Assembly: GCA_003344405.1 (NCBI GenBank) | Contig: NOWV01000099.1 | Coordinates: forward strand, 186,001 to 250,000 | Direction: 5' to 3' | Length of the DNA: 64,000 bases | Origin: Trichoplax sp. H2 | Taxonomy: Eukaryota > Placozoa > Uniplacotomia > Trichoplacea | Shown: positions 39,290 through 52,145 of the stretch, piece by piece | Numbering within the stretch: position 1 is the first letter of the stretch | Layout of the letters: every line of letters starts with the position of its first letter | Position numbers and translations under genes: made by a program | The notes under the pieces: model-generated | What the model was told of the DNA's origin: nothing | Database searches by the model: none | What the model saw: only the letters and a program-made list of their open reading frames with translations

Positions 39290-40340
39290 AGCTTCTACTA
39301 TAAAAGCGATTGCATAGCTATAGATTAAGAAATCATTTTATTAGTATTGTTGAGTTTAGTACCCATGGATATCATTTATGTCACGATCACTGGATACGAA
39401 GGAGGTTAAGGGTTCTCACAGGAAATACAAATACCCCTTTTATCATAGAAATAGGGACCTTTATTACTCTAAAGCACTAATATAGCTCCAACTTCCTGTA
39501 TTAGTCACAATTGATTAAATTTAGTTAAGAAGTAATTGTTAGTGTGTTCTGCTGTACAAGTGATTGTATGGCTATGGATTCAGAAATCATTTTATTGAAA
39601 GGGAAGTGCATTTCGTAGTAGAAAATGAGTAGATATTCTCCAAGCATTATTTAATCTAGTACTAATGCATGTCGCTTGTATACTTTCATTTGCTCCTGAT
39701 TAAATTTTAGTTTAGAAATAATCATTACTGTGTTTTATTGTACAAGTGATTGTATGGCTATGGATTAAGAAATTGTTTTATTGAAAGGAAAATGCATTTT
39801 TACAGTAGTAAAATGATTGAATATTCTCTTCTAGCAAGTGATTCCTAGTACTTTTAGTATAGTATTAATAGACATCGCTTGTATACCTTCATTTGCTCTC
39901 TGACTAAATCTTTATTAAGAAATAATTGTTAGCGTGTTTCTACTGTACCAGTATTTGTATGGCTATGGATTCAGAAATTATTTTATTGAAAAGGAAGTGC
40001 ATATTTTTACAGCAGTAAAATGATTGTATATCCTCCAAGTATTATTTAGCTCAATATCAACGGACGTCGTTTGTATACTTTCATTTGCTCTCAGACTAAA
40101 TTTTAGTTAAGAAATAATCGTTAATGTGTTCCTACTGTGCAAATAATTGTATAGCTATGGATTAAAAAATCATTTAATTGAAATAAAAGTGCATATTTTC
40201 ACAGCAGTAAATTGAGTAGATATCCTCCTAGTATTATTTAGTCAAATATCAATAGACATCATTTATATGCTTTTATTTGCTCTCTGAATAAAGCTTAGTT
40301 ACGAAATAAATCGTCAGTGTATTCATGATAAAGAGTTAGT
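39290..40340. repeat. Degenerate tandem array, about five copies, roughly 190-250-bp period
   Basis: The anchor GCTATGGATTMAGAAAT recurs at 39317 (GCTATAG variant), 39571, 39757, 39962 and 40154. Each copy then carries TTTTATTGAAAGGAAGTGCAT-like, CCTCCAAGTATTATTTA-like and CTTTCATTTGCTCTCTGA-like blocks. Spacings are 254, 186, 205 and 192 bp. None of it encodes a sustained reading frame. Confidence 0.85.
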
Positions 40341-41009
40341 TTGTATCGATATTTTAAAGTATCCTATTTAGCTTCCTGTATAATTTTATTAGCAATACAA
40401 TTGTATAAATAAACAATAAGTAAATGAGAAAAGGATGGAATCAGATGCTACACCTGCAAATAGAAGATTGCCTATGTCAATATAATTGGCTCATAATGGT
40501 TTAGTATTAATCATAATTACTCCTTTCAGCCTTTGAACCAGTCGGTTCCATTGTAATTCCTTTTATGTAGAACTTTTCCATCATGGAGATTGCTTGTTCA
40601 GTCCTGCTAGAAAATATTGGTATAGGTGGTTACAGGGGAGCAGCTTTTTCTTTGTTATCGCTAAGTTAATCGTTTTCACCAACAAACTCATGTTGAATAC
40701 CTTAAATTACTATTCAATAAAACAGAATCAAAATTTTTCTATTATTGTTCATTTCGAAAGAAATTTCATCATTTACATTGGTATTTTCTTTCTATAAATA
40801 CTTGAAATGTCATATGCTAAGTTGTAGAATTGAAAATAGAGCCGCCATTCAATTAAATCCAATACTGTACTCAGTACCAGCAATTCTTAATTTTGGCTTT
40901 TATTTTTTCTGAAACATTTTTCTTGTTTTGAATCTTCCTTATCCTGTATCTGTATAATATTATTTACAGTCTAAGCATTATCCCGATAGCAGATCGCTCG
41001 CTATAGGTA

Positions 41010-41420
41010 AAACCAGTATTTGTAGTCAATATCAATTTGACTAGTCTAACAGCTCTAGCACTAATCTCTTATTGAATCTCAATTTACTATTATCCAAGTA
41101 ATACATTATCAATTCTTAACAAATTTTATTCGTCGATTCAGCTCTTTTGATTCTTTATTGAAGAAGTGGCCGTTGTAAGAAAATCAGAGAAGACTGTAAG
41201 TAATTCAGTTGATTTATGTGTAAAACTACTATACATGTACGCTGTCGATATTAACTTTCCTAGCCTAGAAGATCTAGTATAAATTTCTGCATTGAATCAT
41301 AATCTGTTATAATCCAGTTGTAGATTATCCATTCTTAACAAAATTTTTCTTAATTAATGTGGTTCCTTCAAACTTTAATTGCATAAGAGTTATTCTTTCT
41401 GCGCCAATCGTGGTAGATTG
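41010..41420. repeat. Two-copy degenerate repeat, about 219-bp period
   Basis: ATTCTTAACAAA blocks at 41112 and 41331 are each preceded by an ATTGAATC-type block and an AATCCAG/ATCCAAG block and followed by a pyrimidine-rich tract. Weakly conserved. Confidence 0.55.
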
Positions 41421-41689
41421 TAAGTAACAGTAGTGATTTAGGATTTAATAATGTCCAATTTACATATGCCGCTACAACGTGTATATTAAAAGTGCTCGAC
41501 TATTGATAGCTATTATTGTGGTGCTGGTAAAAGTTAATTTTAATTTCTTGATTTTAGATTTATATTGTGACAGACAACAGCAGATAGAGCACTAATAAAA
41601 TATATCGAAAGCATAATTAAAGACCAGGGTCCAATTTTTAAATACTAATAAACGCCAATCCTATTTTTCATCAGTACCACATCGCTTAC

Positions 41690-42600
41690 TCTAAATGTGA
41701 CCTATGGTTATATTGCTTAGTATATACGATGGTAAAAATAAAACTGATGGCTTGGATCTTTTCCTTACGTACCAATGTTATAATTCGTTGACTAAATTAT
41801 ATCAGGTTTCTGTCGTCAATATACTATTAGGTACTGTATATCCGTACTGTTATATCATTGGTAGTATCCATCTACCAAGAACTAGGTTAAAACCTACCGT
41901 AAAATATAAATATTGAGCAAAAATCGCTAGATATACCTTTAAATACCTTTCATGCTCAAGTAATCCTACTGTACAATCTGTCTTTTAAACACTCACATTT
42001 TCTAACTATAGAGTTTCTTCTCTATGATCCTAGCATAGCTGTACATACGGAGAGAAAAATAATTCCGATGCCTTGAATTTATTCCTTACTTACGAATGAT
42101 TTCAATTCGTTGACTAAATTATGTCAAGTTTCTATCCGGTTTATACTATCAGATACTATATACTCGCAATGATATACCGTTGGTAGTAACCATCAACCAA
42201 TAACAAGGTTAAAACCTGCTATGAAATACTAACATTAAGCAAAAAATCGCTCGATATATACTTCGATGTCTTCTTTAATGTAGAAACCCTACGCTATAAT
42301 TCGTCTTCCTAACACTTAAAAATTTTTAACCATATAAGTTCTCCTCTATGGTCCTAACATACGAGTAAGTTGTACATAAGACGGGAAAAAATAAATCCAA
42401 TGCCATAGATCGATTCCTTACGCACTATTATTATAAATTCGTTGACTAAATTATATCAAGTTTCTGTCCTATATGTACCATCAGATATTGTATGCATCAG
42501 TAACAAGGTTAAAATCTGCGGTCAATTATTAATATTAAGCAAAAATATCGCTAGACATACTTTTAAATGTTGTCTTACACGTGCTAAGAATAACAGTATT
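41690..42600. repeat. Degenerate tandem array, three copies, about 322-332-bp period
   Basis: The anchor AATTCGTTGACTAAATTAT occurs at 41782, 42104 and 42436. It is followed in each copy by TCAAGTTTCTGTC-like, ACAAGGTTAAAACCTGC-like and AAGCAAAAATCGCTAGATATA-like blocks. Open frames crossing it (41704-41916, 42442-42879) are repeat-derived in their 5' parts. Confidence 0.85.
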
Positions 42601-45600
42601 AATGAAGATGTACATAACAGTTATTCTGTGGTTTATCCTGAAAGCTTATGTTTATTTTCATTTTTACTTTTGCAATATTATACCTACGCTAAAGATCTTG
42701 TAATTATGACGGTGAGAAGTGCAATGATTATATTATATTTGGTACCTTCATTAAGGCCGAATCCCTTTTCAATTTACATGGAATTTATTATTTTTGTATC
42801 AGCGAATAGATTGATATTAAAAACGATCTCTAGTATGTCCATTGCTCTTTATGTATTTAAAATTTTTGAAAAATTTTAATAGCAAGGGCTTCTAAGGAAG
42901 GCAGAATATGATATCAATAGTAAATCATACTGTCAACTGAATAATATTGTGCAAGTTAGAAAACCCATAATTAATTCAAGAGTATCCTATTAGAGATTGG
43001 TTGTGTTTAAAAAAATCTCAGTTTCATAATGTTTAGTTTATTGTCAAAAAAATAATGTCTGATAAATTTAGCAAAGCGAACACATTCCTTCGTCGACGTC
43101 GATAGCAATGAAATCAAAAAGTTGGCTCCATTCTTATAAGAAAATTGGGACATTAGTCTAATTATTGTTTGTACTTCAATACCTTATTTTCTCTATCGAA
43201 TCCACTTGCCATCTGTTGACTTGTAATATCTATTATCGGCATTTTTAATTTCGTGTGTTGGTAGGCAGTAATAGCACACTATAGATATTATCATATGGGC
43301 TTAATAATTTCTGAGCTAAGCTCACGGTCTAACTATCCTATTTTATAATCTTTCCATCATTAATTACAAGTTTAGGCAACACAAGGCACATGCTTACTGC
43401 TAGTGAGAGCAACCGTATTATATTACGGTAGAATATAAAAGTGGGATAAATCATTTCATTTCGATCATTTATAGCCATAATGCCAGTAAATTTTGCCCTT
43501 ACATACGAGTTGTATATCTTTATTATTATACAGATATTAGCGGAGACTCTCAATTCAGATCGATTTATCCTTAAACATTATCTGTAATATCAAGTTCCTT
43601 TTAATAGGGCGTACAGTTAGATGCCTTTTATTTTCAATAGTACCATAGAGCTTTATATTCTTATCCGAATGGAAAACACCATCTTGCTACTATAAATTAC
43701 TGGTAGACAAATCCTATATGTCGTAACAAGCAAAATACCGTTTATGATTATCGAGAGCACGATATAGGCTCATTTGGGATTTATTCCCGCCATTATTTGG
43801 TCTAAATATTGATTTGAATTTTAGCATCTAAATTGTCTAAGTATACGATTGTCGTCTATCATTATCAATTACAACTATTCCCTAGACAGGAAGCGTCTAT
43901 TGACATCAGGCATTATTTACCACAACAACTATCTGCAGTGCGAACCATCGTTATAAAAATTCAACTTTGATCATCGCCATAATTTTTTGTAGAAAGAAAC
44001 CCTTATGACGTGGTAAGGATGTTATCCCAAACTATCATATCGTGTTAATTGTTGGCTAAAGAAGGAAATGTGAATTCTACAGTATCGTAATTTTCTATAG
44101 GACAAGTAATTTCTGTATAACAATATAGTTAGTAAGATTGTCCTCTCAATGTACTAAAGTATCACATAAAGCAGAAAAAAGCATGATAAACTCTCATTTT
44201 ACAGTTTTTTTATCGCTTATACTCAACATTTTCTGATGTTCAGCTCTTAATTTCCTCTCAATCAGTACTATCAAGATTAATCAACACTTTAACCATGTTA
44301 AAAGATGTTAGTCTTTTCTTATTCAAGGATTTGTATACTCATGCAGTTAAAGTGAAATCGCAGCTGTGCCAATTTGATTATATATTACGCCTTCTTTAGG
44401 ATTTCGGCTGTAATAATGTCAGATCAAATATCAGAGTAGTAGAAATAATTTATCAATTACATACTTTACCCTGTTAAGCTATTTAATTCTTTTATTTCGA
44501 CTTCGTCTCTTAAAATGGAATAGTATCACTTTAATACATCTCCCGTTGGGATCATATCCGATATTCTGCACTTGATTATTCAATCAATAGAAAAAAAAAG
44601 TGATCGCTTACATTGTTGAATACTGCCAAGCCTTTTCACCTCTTTTTGAAATAGAAATCTTGAATTACCAATCATATGCATTGCAATAGCAGTGGTCTCG
44701 AATTTTAACGCAAATCTTATTTGTCTAGACAAAATTGATACCTATTGTTTTTCAAAAGATGTGATGTGAAGATTTTCATTACTCTTACAAGATCTATCAT
44801 TGATTAGACCAAGGTCTCAATAGAATCTAATTTTAAATGGATTACGTAACAATAAAGGCCTTGTGGCATTTTATCTGGTCGAATTTCAATTTAACTTTCA
44901 TTGTAGACTCTTTAGTAAATTTCCAATTATAGAGATACGTATATATTGAGCTGTAGGGTCGTATAATAAATTAGTTCAGTTGATTATAACTCCAAGCTAT
45001 AAGATGGTAGCTCGAGACAAATGATGCCAAAGATTTATAACAAGATTTTTCGGGCTTAAAAAATGTAATTTATTCCTGTAATAAATGTTGAGTTTATCAT
45101 GTATATTCTCCTATTCTTTATTAATATTTATATTTTATATTTGAGATAAAGATAAATGTTTTTTGGGTGATAATTTATAATCAGTTGTTGATAAATGGAA
45201 ATCATTATTAATATTCCTTGAAATACAACAGTAAGACGCAATATTGACTCGTATTAGTCATGTTTACGATGTACATAGAAATTCTTAAAGTAGGACAAAA
45301 TTGATTAGTTACAGTTTAAAATTCAGCCACCGATTTTTTCTTTTGATAATCAAAATAAAGCTTTAATTAATTTTTGCTTGCCTAAGCAGCAAGAATCGCA
45401 CCTCCAATGCAATATACCAATGATAAGAACTATTTAAACAGTAAAGCAATATCTTTTCTAATTGTATCATGTTAACGATAGATTTGGTGCTGCAGAAATT
45501 GTTTCCTTTTGCTTTTTAGATCATATGCAGTATCAATTTTTGATTTGCTTTTATATGTAATTTTATTCCAGCGGTTTTCCATTCCAAAGTATTTCATTTA

Positions 45601-48135
45601 CGGGTATAAGCTTCCGTCAGCAGCTGAAAAAGTTGAGATCCTATCTATTCTATGTTGTGCTATTTGTTGTTTTAAATTAATGGAATAATGGTCATAGACT
45701 CATGCGTTAAGATATCGGTTATCATTAGCTTTTAAATTGAATATCCTGAATTTTATACCATTGCAAGATCTTGCTTACTTCACTTCACTTCAATTTGATC
45801 AATTTGCTAGAAATTAGCAAAACACTATCTTATCTCACAGTAAGAATAACCGAAGTACTTATAACTAGAGTATTACTTAACTAGTTAATACTAAAGAAAT
45901 CTTAAAATTTACGCGGTACTACAACCATATTCGTATAAATATGCTAAATTAAACACACTATAACTACAAGATGCTATAATGAAGATATCGTTCATTAGCT
46001 GGTTATAGCTGAATATTTTTCACCCGGGTTGCTAGATTGTTATCCTTTGTTAAAATGATAAGAAATTTTAATAGTTCTAGTAGTAACAGCTGGATGTAAT
46101 GGAGGAGTTGCAATGACAATAACCTTTACATATTTACAATCTATTATAATGTATTCATTCTTATGCAAAAACCACAATGTATCTCAAAATCAGTGCATAA
46201 ACTAAGAATTCCGTTTGTTAATTTTATTAATACGTTAGTAGTCTTTTATACTGTGCAGCTAATCTTTGCAGAGCATTTGATATTAATGCAAAATATAAAA
46301 ACACGTTAAGCTAATAATTGAGACGGATTCTCATTATAACTTACTGTTACAATTTTGCTTCAGTTTGAGTATTGTTTTGACTTGCAGTAGTTAATACTAC
46401 AAGGAAAACAGTTTCAGCTTCGACTAGCGATGATCAGCTTCTTTGAATGATCTATAGTAGTGATACCAAAGTTCTGAAATGAATTTATTATGAATAGCTA
46501 TTAGCTAATAGATTTAAAAGTAATTATTATTTTCTTATGTACAAGATAAACTACTTCATTGCTATGTAATAACAATTTAATATACTGTATAATCTAGTCA
46601 TAGACAGTAATTTACTGTCCCGCTTATTGCATATTGAGTAACAATATAATTCAATTCCAAAAGAATACTACCTGTAATAAGGGAATAATTGTAGTTTTGA
46701 ATACTATATGTAACAGAGAATATTCGTGGTTTCATACTTTAAGTTTGATCTTGATATGATAAACTGCAGAAAGTTTTTCTGAGTCAATCAATCTCTTTTT
46801 TTGTACAAATTACAGTATATACTCTTTATCTTGATACATAGTATAGAAAACTTTATTCATAAATATTCCTAGATTGTCTAATTAAAGGTTTATACTAAGC
46901 ATAATAGGCGATATTGTTAATATTCCATTTATTTACTAAACGATATAAATCAAATCTATATCATTCGGAGAGCATTATTATATTGCATATGATGACAACA
47001 ATGCTTTTTAAAATATTAGAGTCTAAGATCGTTGGGGATTATTTCAGCTTTATCCTAAAGTATATATCGTAGAGCTCTACAAAAGAGTTTAAACTTATCT
47101 TATCATCACCTTACATATACTTTGTTATCGTTAAATTTTATTTTATGTCTCATAATCATATTTCATCATTACAGACATTAAAGATTAAATTACGAATCTT
47201 AAACTACATACTAAAGAAAATAATTGATCTAGAAATCTTTATGTATTTATAAATGATTTTTACCACAATTATCTATTAAAATGATATCCCCATCATGTTT
47301 CACTCACTGGAAATACTTATAATGCTCTAGATTAATAAGTATTACTGATTAATAACAAGTTAATACATGTAATATTTTAAATTAACAGACATTAGTAATT
47401 GTAAACTCGATATTCCACGAAAATTAATGACATTATATAGTAGTCAGCACATAATTTTAGGCTAAATTATGACTTGAAACTTATTTAACAAACACTAGAA
47501 TTAAGGATATTATATGAAACTTAGTATATGAATGTTTGACGAGGCAAGACTTAAGATTTACGAAAACAAATACTTTATTATTAATGATATTATTTAATAA
47601 TTAGAACGTTAAACTAGATCATGGCCTGAGATTTATGAAATTAAGTACACTCACTAGAATTATTTATATTTTAGTGATAGAATGATAAATGCTCCTTATA
47701 CCCAGCCCTACCATATGATAAATAATGCATATTTTTTTGTAAAAGAATTTATCGTAAATAACATTTCTAACTGTTATGCGGTATCAACGCCTAACATTAC
47801 GAGCGTCTCTAGTCGTTATATAAGTCGTCAGAAATATACAAAGTTTATAAAATGAATTAATGATACGCACACCTTCCCTTTTCTATACATAATTATTATT
47901 TTATTATTAAAATTGTTAATATATCTGTTCTATGACCTTCACTTGATATAAATCTGAAATATATTGTATTGTTTCTCATAATTAATTAGCTTTTTCTAAT
48001 AGCTACCATCCAATCATTGAATTATTACGCCACATTTTAATTCATTGCTCTTCCATATTCTTTAATTTGTATATAGTGCAAGGTCAAAGATAAGCTAGCC
48101 ACACTTTAATTTTATCTACTTGGAAGCAAGGATCA
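42601..48135. other. Long gene-free AT-rich stretch
   Basis: I see no exon series and no recognisable protein. Some hydrophobic frames occur (42600-42879 on +, 43338-43553 on -), but they carry no family motif. A decayed receptor gene near 42.7 kb was considered and not supported. The last part is the GPCR promoter region. Confidence 0.4.
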
Positions 48136-49218
48136 ATGGCGTCGATCAATAACCATACAAATAACGTCTCAGGTTACGATTTCAACAATACGACCACTCC
48201 TTCCTTCGAAATTTTACCTTATTTTTTCGATTTTGTATGGCTAGCGCTAGTAATATTCATACTTATCCCCAACTTATACTTATTTCTGTTGATTATTGGT
48301 AAACGACGTCTTCGTACTCGATCAAATGCATTAATTGCTAGCTTAGCTTTAGTTGATATGTCGTATGCACTATTTTTTATCTTACCAATGTCTGTATTAT
48401 TAATTATGCATCACCATGGCGGACAACATTGGACTCGGTTAAATAGTATACTTTGTCAGTCTGCATATAGTATTATTCGGCCAATTTTAGATTTTAATAT
48501 TAATTTACACATCTGTTTTATTAGTTTAGAGCAATTTATTGCTATTGGATATCCTTTCAAATATCGATCGTACATTAATAATAATTTAACCTTTGTTTTC
48601 ACTATCATAATAATTTATACTACTTCTATTATACTTGGAGCTATGCCGTTTATTGCTACTTGGTACGATTTTGACTTTCCGGGCTGTACCATACAACTAA
48701 ATGCGTTTTCCATTTTGATTGCTGGGGCTTACTTTCAAGCTTGGAATATAACTTGTTTGGTTGTACTTTTTCCTCTACCATTTTTAACAATTACCATGTT
48801 TTATACTAAGATCTATAGTATCGCAAATCAACATTTTCGTCGTACTATGCCTAACGCGTTTAATATGAGACCATCAGTCAACTATCGCGTTGCAGTTAAT
48901 AAAAAGGCTGCTAAAGCGATAGCAGTCCTATTGGCAGATATTATCATTTTAAGACTACCTTATGTTACTGTTTTAATTATTATTTATTCAGGCTTAGCTA
49001 CTGCTGGAAATGTTACAATTTTTGTTACTGCTTTAATGATCACTCAAATTATGGGTGCATTTACTTCTGTGGTCAATCCTTTTCTTTATTCATATTATAA
49101 TAAGGATTTGCGAAGATCATTTTATAAAAGGCGTTACTGTATTTTTTATCAAGCAGTTCAGGTAATGGCATCAGCTAGTTCAACGACACGAATTTCAAGA
49201 ATACTGCAACGACGTTGA
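48136..49218 (+). CDS. Rhodopsin-class (class A) G-protein-coupled receptor, intronless, 360 aa
   Basis: A single uninterrupted frame. The extracellular N-terminus carries several N-glycosylation sequons (N6, N10, N17, N18). Seven membrane segments at about 32-54, 66-90, 104-138, 150-172, 189-226, 258-284 and 293-318. Class A landmarks: N46 in TM1, D74 in TM2 (SLALVDMSY), C107 at the top of TM3 and C184 in ECL2 for the conserved disulfide, P213 in TM5, P275 in TM6, and N314-P315-F-L-Y318 (NPxxY) in TM7, followed by helix-8-like KDLRRSF. The DRY motif at the end of TM3 is replaced by E132-Q133-F134. TM6 lacks the CWxP tryptophan (LRLP instead). No retinal-binding lysine is seen in TM7. The ligand is unknown; intronless orphan receptors of this kind are common in early animals. 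Confidence 0.9.
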   Translation: MASINNHTNNVSGYDFNNTTTPSFEILPYFFDFVWLALVIFILIPNLYLFLLIIGKRRLRTRSNALIASLALVDMSYALFFILPMSVLLIMHHHGGQHWTRLNSILCQSAYSIIRPILDFNINLHICFISLEQFIAIGYPFKYRSYINNNLTFVFTIIIIYTTSIILGAMPFIATWYDFDFPGCTIQLNAFSILIAGAYFQAWNITCLVVLFPLPFLTITMFYTKIYSIANQHFRRTMPNAFNMRPSVNYRVAVNKKAAKAIAVLLADIIILRLPYVTVLIIIYSGLATAGNVTIFVTALMITQIMGAFTSVVNPFLYSYYNKDLRRSFYKRRYCIFYQAVQVMASASSTTRISRILQRR

Positions 49219-50855
49219 TGGCAATCCTAATTTTTAACTCTCAAGCTTTATGCTTATTCAAGTTATATAATAAAAAAATTAGAAATGCTGTAATGAAATA
49301 TGGAATGGTACTGTATATAAATAAATTAGATGAAATGTAATAGTAATATACGAGTATATCGCTATATAAGATACGATGTTATCTAGATGGAAATTGTGAT
49401 CATTTTTTGTATTATTTTAATTGCCAAAGCTGGATATTGTACATGATTTATTTATTTTAAGGCAATCTTCGTAGTTGATCATAATTGCATTATTTAGTTG
49501 AGTATTTCTATACTGCACTGTATTATAAAAGTGCAAAACTGGCATCATGATTTTATTTTATGGGAAATAACGAATAAACTGCAATTGCCTACGTAGCCTT
49601 TGAAATGAATTTGGTGTTGTGAATATTTTGTGTAGGCGTCTGCTACAAGAAAGGTTTCTCTTTCATTCTTTCTAGGCAGTTATTACCATTGAAAGATTCA
49701 TTTGGTTACTCATTTTAGATTTGAGTTATTACTATCGATGTCTAAGATACATTATAACGCAGTAGCATTTCATAGGAAAGCATTGGATTATTACTGTATA
49801 CGAGAAACAGCGATAACGTCCATTTTAGCCTCAGATCTTCTGTGTTGGTATATGTCGTCATACAAGCATTATTGAAATGGTTGTTAAGAAGCATTTTACT
49901 CATATGTATTCATGCGGCCTTGTCTAATATATCATTCGATTGTAGTGCTTAAATTTATGTATAGATATCAATTATTATTAATAATTATGGCCTAACGTGA
50001 TCTCAAGTATTACGTCATTTACATGGATTCCCAGAATTGATTATAAAGAGCACTGCAGGTGAAATGGAGGAAGATAAATATCTTTCCACGATGTCATAAT
50101 TGGCAATATGACAAATGGTTGAATACTAGGTACTAACTATAAAGACGTAATCATTCCACAGTAGTCTTCAATGCAACAGCCAATAAGTATCACATATATC
50201 ATATATAACTTAAGCCATTGAATAAACGTGAATATATTGCTTCAATGTCACTTTTGGCCTTTACTGACTAATCTGATAGATTAATTGTCTAAAATAAGAT
50301 TTCAATATTGTTTGAAATACTGGCTTCGATAGTTGTCTGACTTACTACTCATCTCGTTGATCATTTTAAGCGTATGCTAAAGTCAAAGCTATGGTTAGTC
50401 TTGTCAACTGTGAGCCACATTAAGGACAGGAATTTTTAGCATAAAACAACATATTGCTGCTTTTATTTTGTTCTCAGAAGATGATTAAAGTGTTTATAAG
50501 CTTGATAGCGGAAATTAATTTTGTTTTTGATAAAATACTGTCAGCTCGTTCAGTATAGTAGTACAGTTGACATACGTCTCCATACTGATCGGTTATATAG
50601 TTCCAACCGCAGCAATTTGTAGATTAGCCTTACACATATTTAGAGAACTAGTAATAGAAACAATTACTTTTCACGTTATAATAGCGCAAGTAACTTGAGA
50701 TATACAGTAAGACAAGATCGTCTAGCAGCTAGTCAAACAGGCAACAGATAGAAATGGAAAAAAGTTACAGCATATTGACAATGCTCTAATTGCAAGTAAG
50801 ACCCACATTAGTTCAGTGATATCCAAGGATATGACCACTAGGAATCTTTTCGACA
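49219..50855. other. Intergenic stretch between convergent GPCR and NDUFB9
   Basis: AATAAA at 49269-49274, 50 bp after the GPCR stop, is a good poly(A) signal. The rest holds no open frame or repeat that I can support. Confidence 0.45.
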
Positions 50856-51200
50856 TTACCAAGTTTCCATCTCTTTCAGCCATCCTTCCTCTTCTGGTGT
50901 TAACTTGAGTACATGAGGTGGTGGTGGTATATTTCTCTCATATCTTACACCTCCAGGACTATCAGGATGAACATAGGGATCAGGATGCTTGTAAAGGTTA
51001 AATTCTTTCATTGCTTCTTCATATAATTGGTTTGCCACCGTCATATTGGTTATATTTTTATTAGCATCGAAACGAGCTCGAATACAAACAGCTTCCCTTC
51101 TCCATTTATCTCGTTCAATAATCCATGATAGCGAATGTCTTAGGCATTGACGATAGAGTCTTGTTACACGCTGAGCGTGAGTAAGAGCAACTTTGGCCAT
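50856..51200 (-). CDS. NDUFB9: NADH dehydrogenase 1 beta subcomplex subunit 9 (complex I B22), LYR protein, intronless
   Basis: 114 residues. NDUFB9 is an accessory subunit of the membrane arm of mitochondrial complex I and a LYR-motif protein that binds the mitochondrial acyl carrier protein. Visible: L15-Y16-R17 in the first helix (THAQRVTRLYRQCLRH), W26, RARF, the middle helix EEAMKEF, then HPDPYVHPDSPGG and YER, which match the family closely. The frame ends after WLKEMETW, so the long C-terminal part of vertebrate homologues (about 60 more residues, containing WHP and the PDYFAKRE block) is missing. An alternative is a splice donor overlapping the stop (TTG|gtaatg), but I found no matching downstream exon. 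The start was chosen because homology begins at MAKVAL; the frame is open upstream to 51338. Confidence 0.88.
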   Translation of the reverse strand: MAKVALTHAQRVTRLYRQCLRHSLSWIIERDKWRREAVCIRARFDANKNITNMTVANQLYEEAMKEFNLYKHPDPYVHPDSPGGVRYERNIPPPPHVLKLTPEEEGWLKEMETW

Positions 51201-51359
51201 TTTGATTGCTAACCCAAGGATTCTGGGCACTGGGCAAGCGCAATAACAAATAAGGGGGAAAAGACGCAGCTTACCAAGCGATTTTTTCTCTCCACGCCAT
51301 GATGATTTAAACCTGCTATTCGCTACTGTATTATACACTATACTATATTTTCCACATTA

Positions 51360-52145
51360 GCAATCACATCAAGACTGCCAGTTGACCAGTCCCTGTCCAT
51401 TCTAACCTGCCTTATGTATAGTCATGGACTACTGTATTATACACTATACTAAACTTTCTCATTTGACCAGTAGGGCCCAGCCCATATCAACTGCAGCGAT
51501 GCTTGCAATGGCAGCTACCAAATCATGATCAGTCTCTCTCGGTTCCAGAGTTCCTTATTATAATGTATAGTCATGAACTACTACTGCTATGCTTGCTATG
51601 GCAGCTACCAAATCATGATCAGTCTCTCTCGGTTCCAGAGTTCGTTATTATACTGTATAGTCATGAACTACTACTGCTATGCTTTGCTATGGCAGCTACC
51701 AAATCAAGACTGCTCGTTGAGCAGTCCCTGTCGATTCCAGAGTTCTTTATTTTAATGTATAGTTATGAACTACTACTGCTATGCTTGCTATGACAGCTAC
51801 CAAATCAAGACTGTTCGTTGATCAGTCTATCTCGATTTTAGCTTATTCTAATGCACAGTCATGAACTACTGTTATACTTTCTACGGCAGCTACCAAATCA
51901 AGACTGCTCGTTGATCAGTCTATCTCGATTTTAGCTTATTCTAATGCACAGTCATGAACTACTGCTATGCTATCTACGGCAGCTACCACATCAAGACTGC
52001 CAGTTGATCAGTCTCACTTAACACGTTGATCAGTCTGTCTCGATTTTAGCTTATTCTAATGCACAGCATGAACTACTACTGCTATGCTTTCTACTTCAGC
52101 TATCAAATCAAGACTGCCAGTTGATCAGTCTCACTTAACAATAGG
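51360..52145. repeat. Minisatellite, about seven copies, about 90-118-bp period
   Basis: The anchor GGCAGCTACCAAATCA recurs at about 51510, 51600, 51691, 51792, 51885, 51978 and 52096, with preceding partial units from 51360. Each unit also carries a GATCAGTCT block and a GTCATGAACTACTACTGCTATGC-type block. The 96-residue open frame at 51503-51793 is only the array read in one frame (30-residue repeat), so no gene is called. It sits between the divergent NDUFB9 and EXOSC10 starts. Confidence 0.9.

Noticed and set aside
42442-42879. 145-residue + strand frame, possible decayed GPCR
   Set aside because: Its 5' part is tandem-repeat sequence, and the hydrophobic 3' part lacks receptor motifs beyond a weak NPF.
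51503-51793. 96-residue frame made of a 30-residue repeat
   Set aside because: It is the minisatellite read in one frame; later units break the frame.
51360-52145. CRISPR array
   Set aside because: Units are about 90-118 bp, diverged and lack short constant repeats with unique spacers; the genome is eukaryotic.
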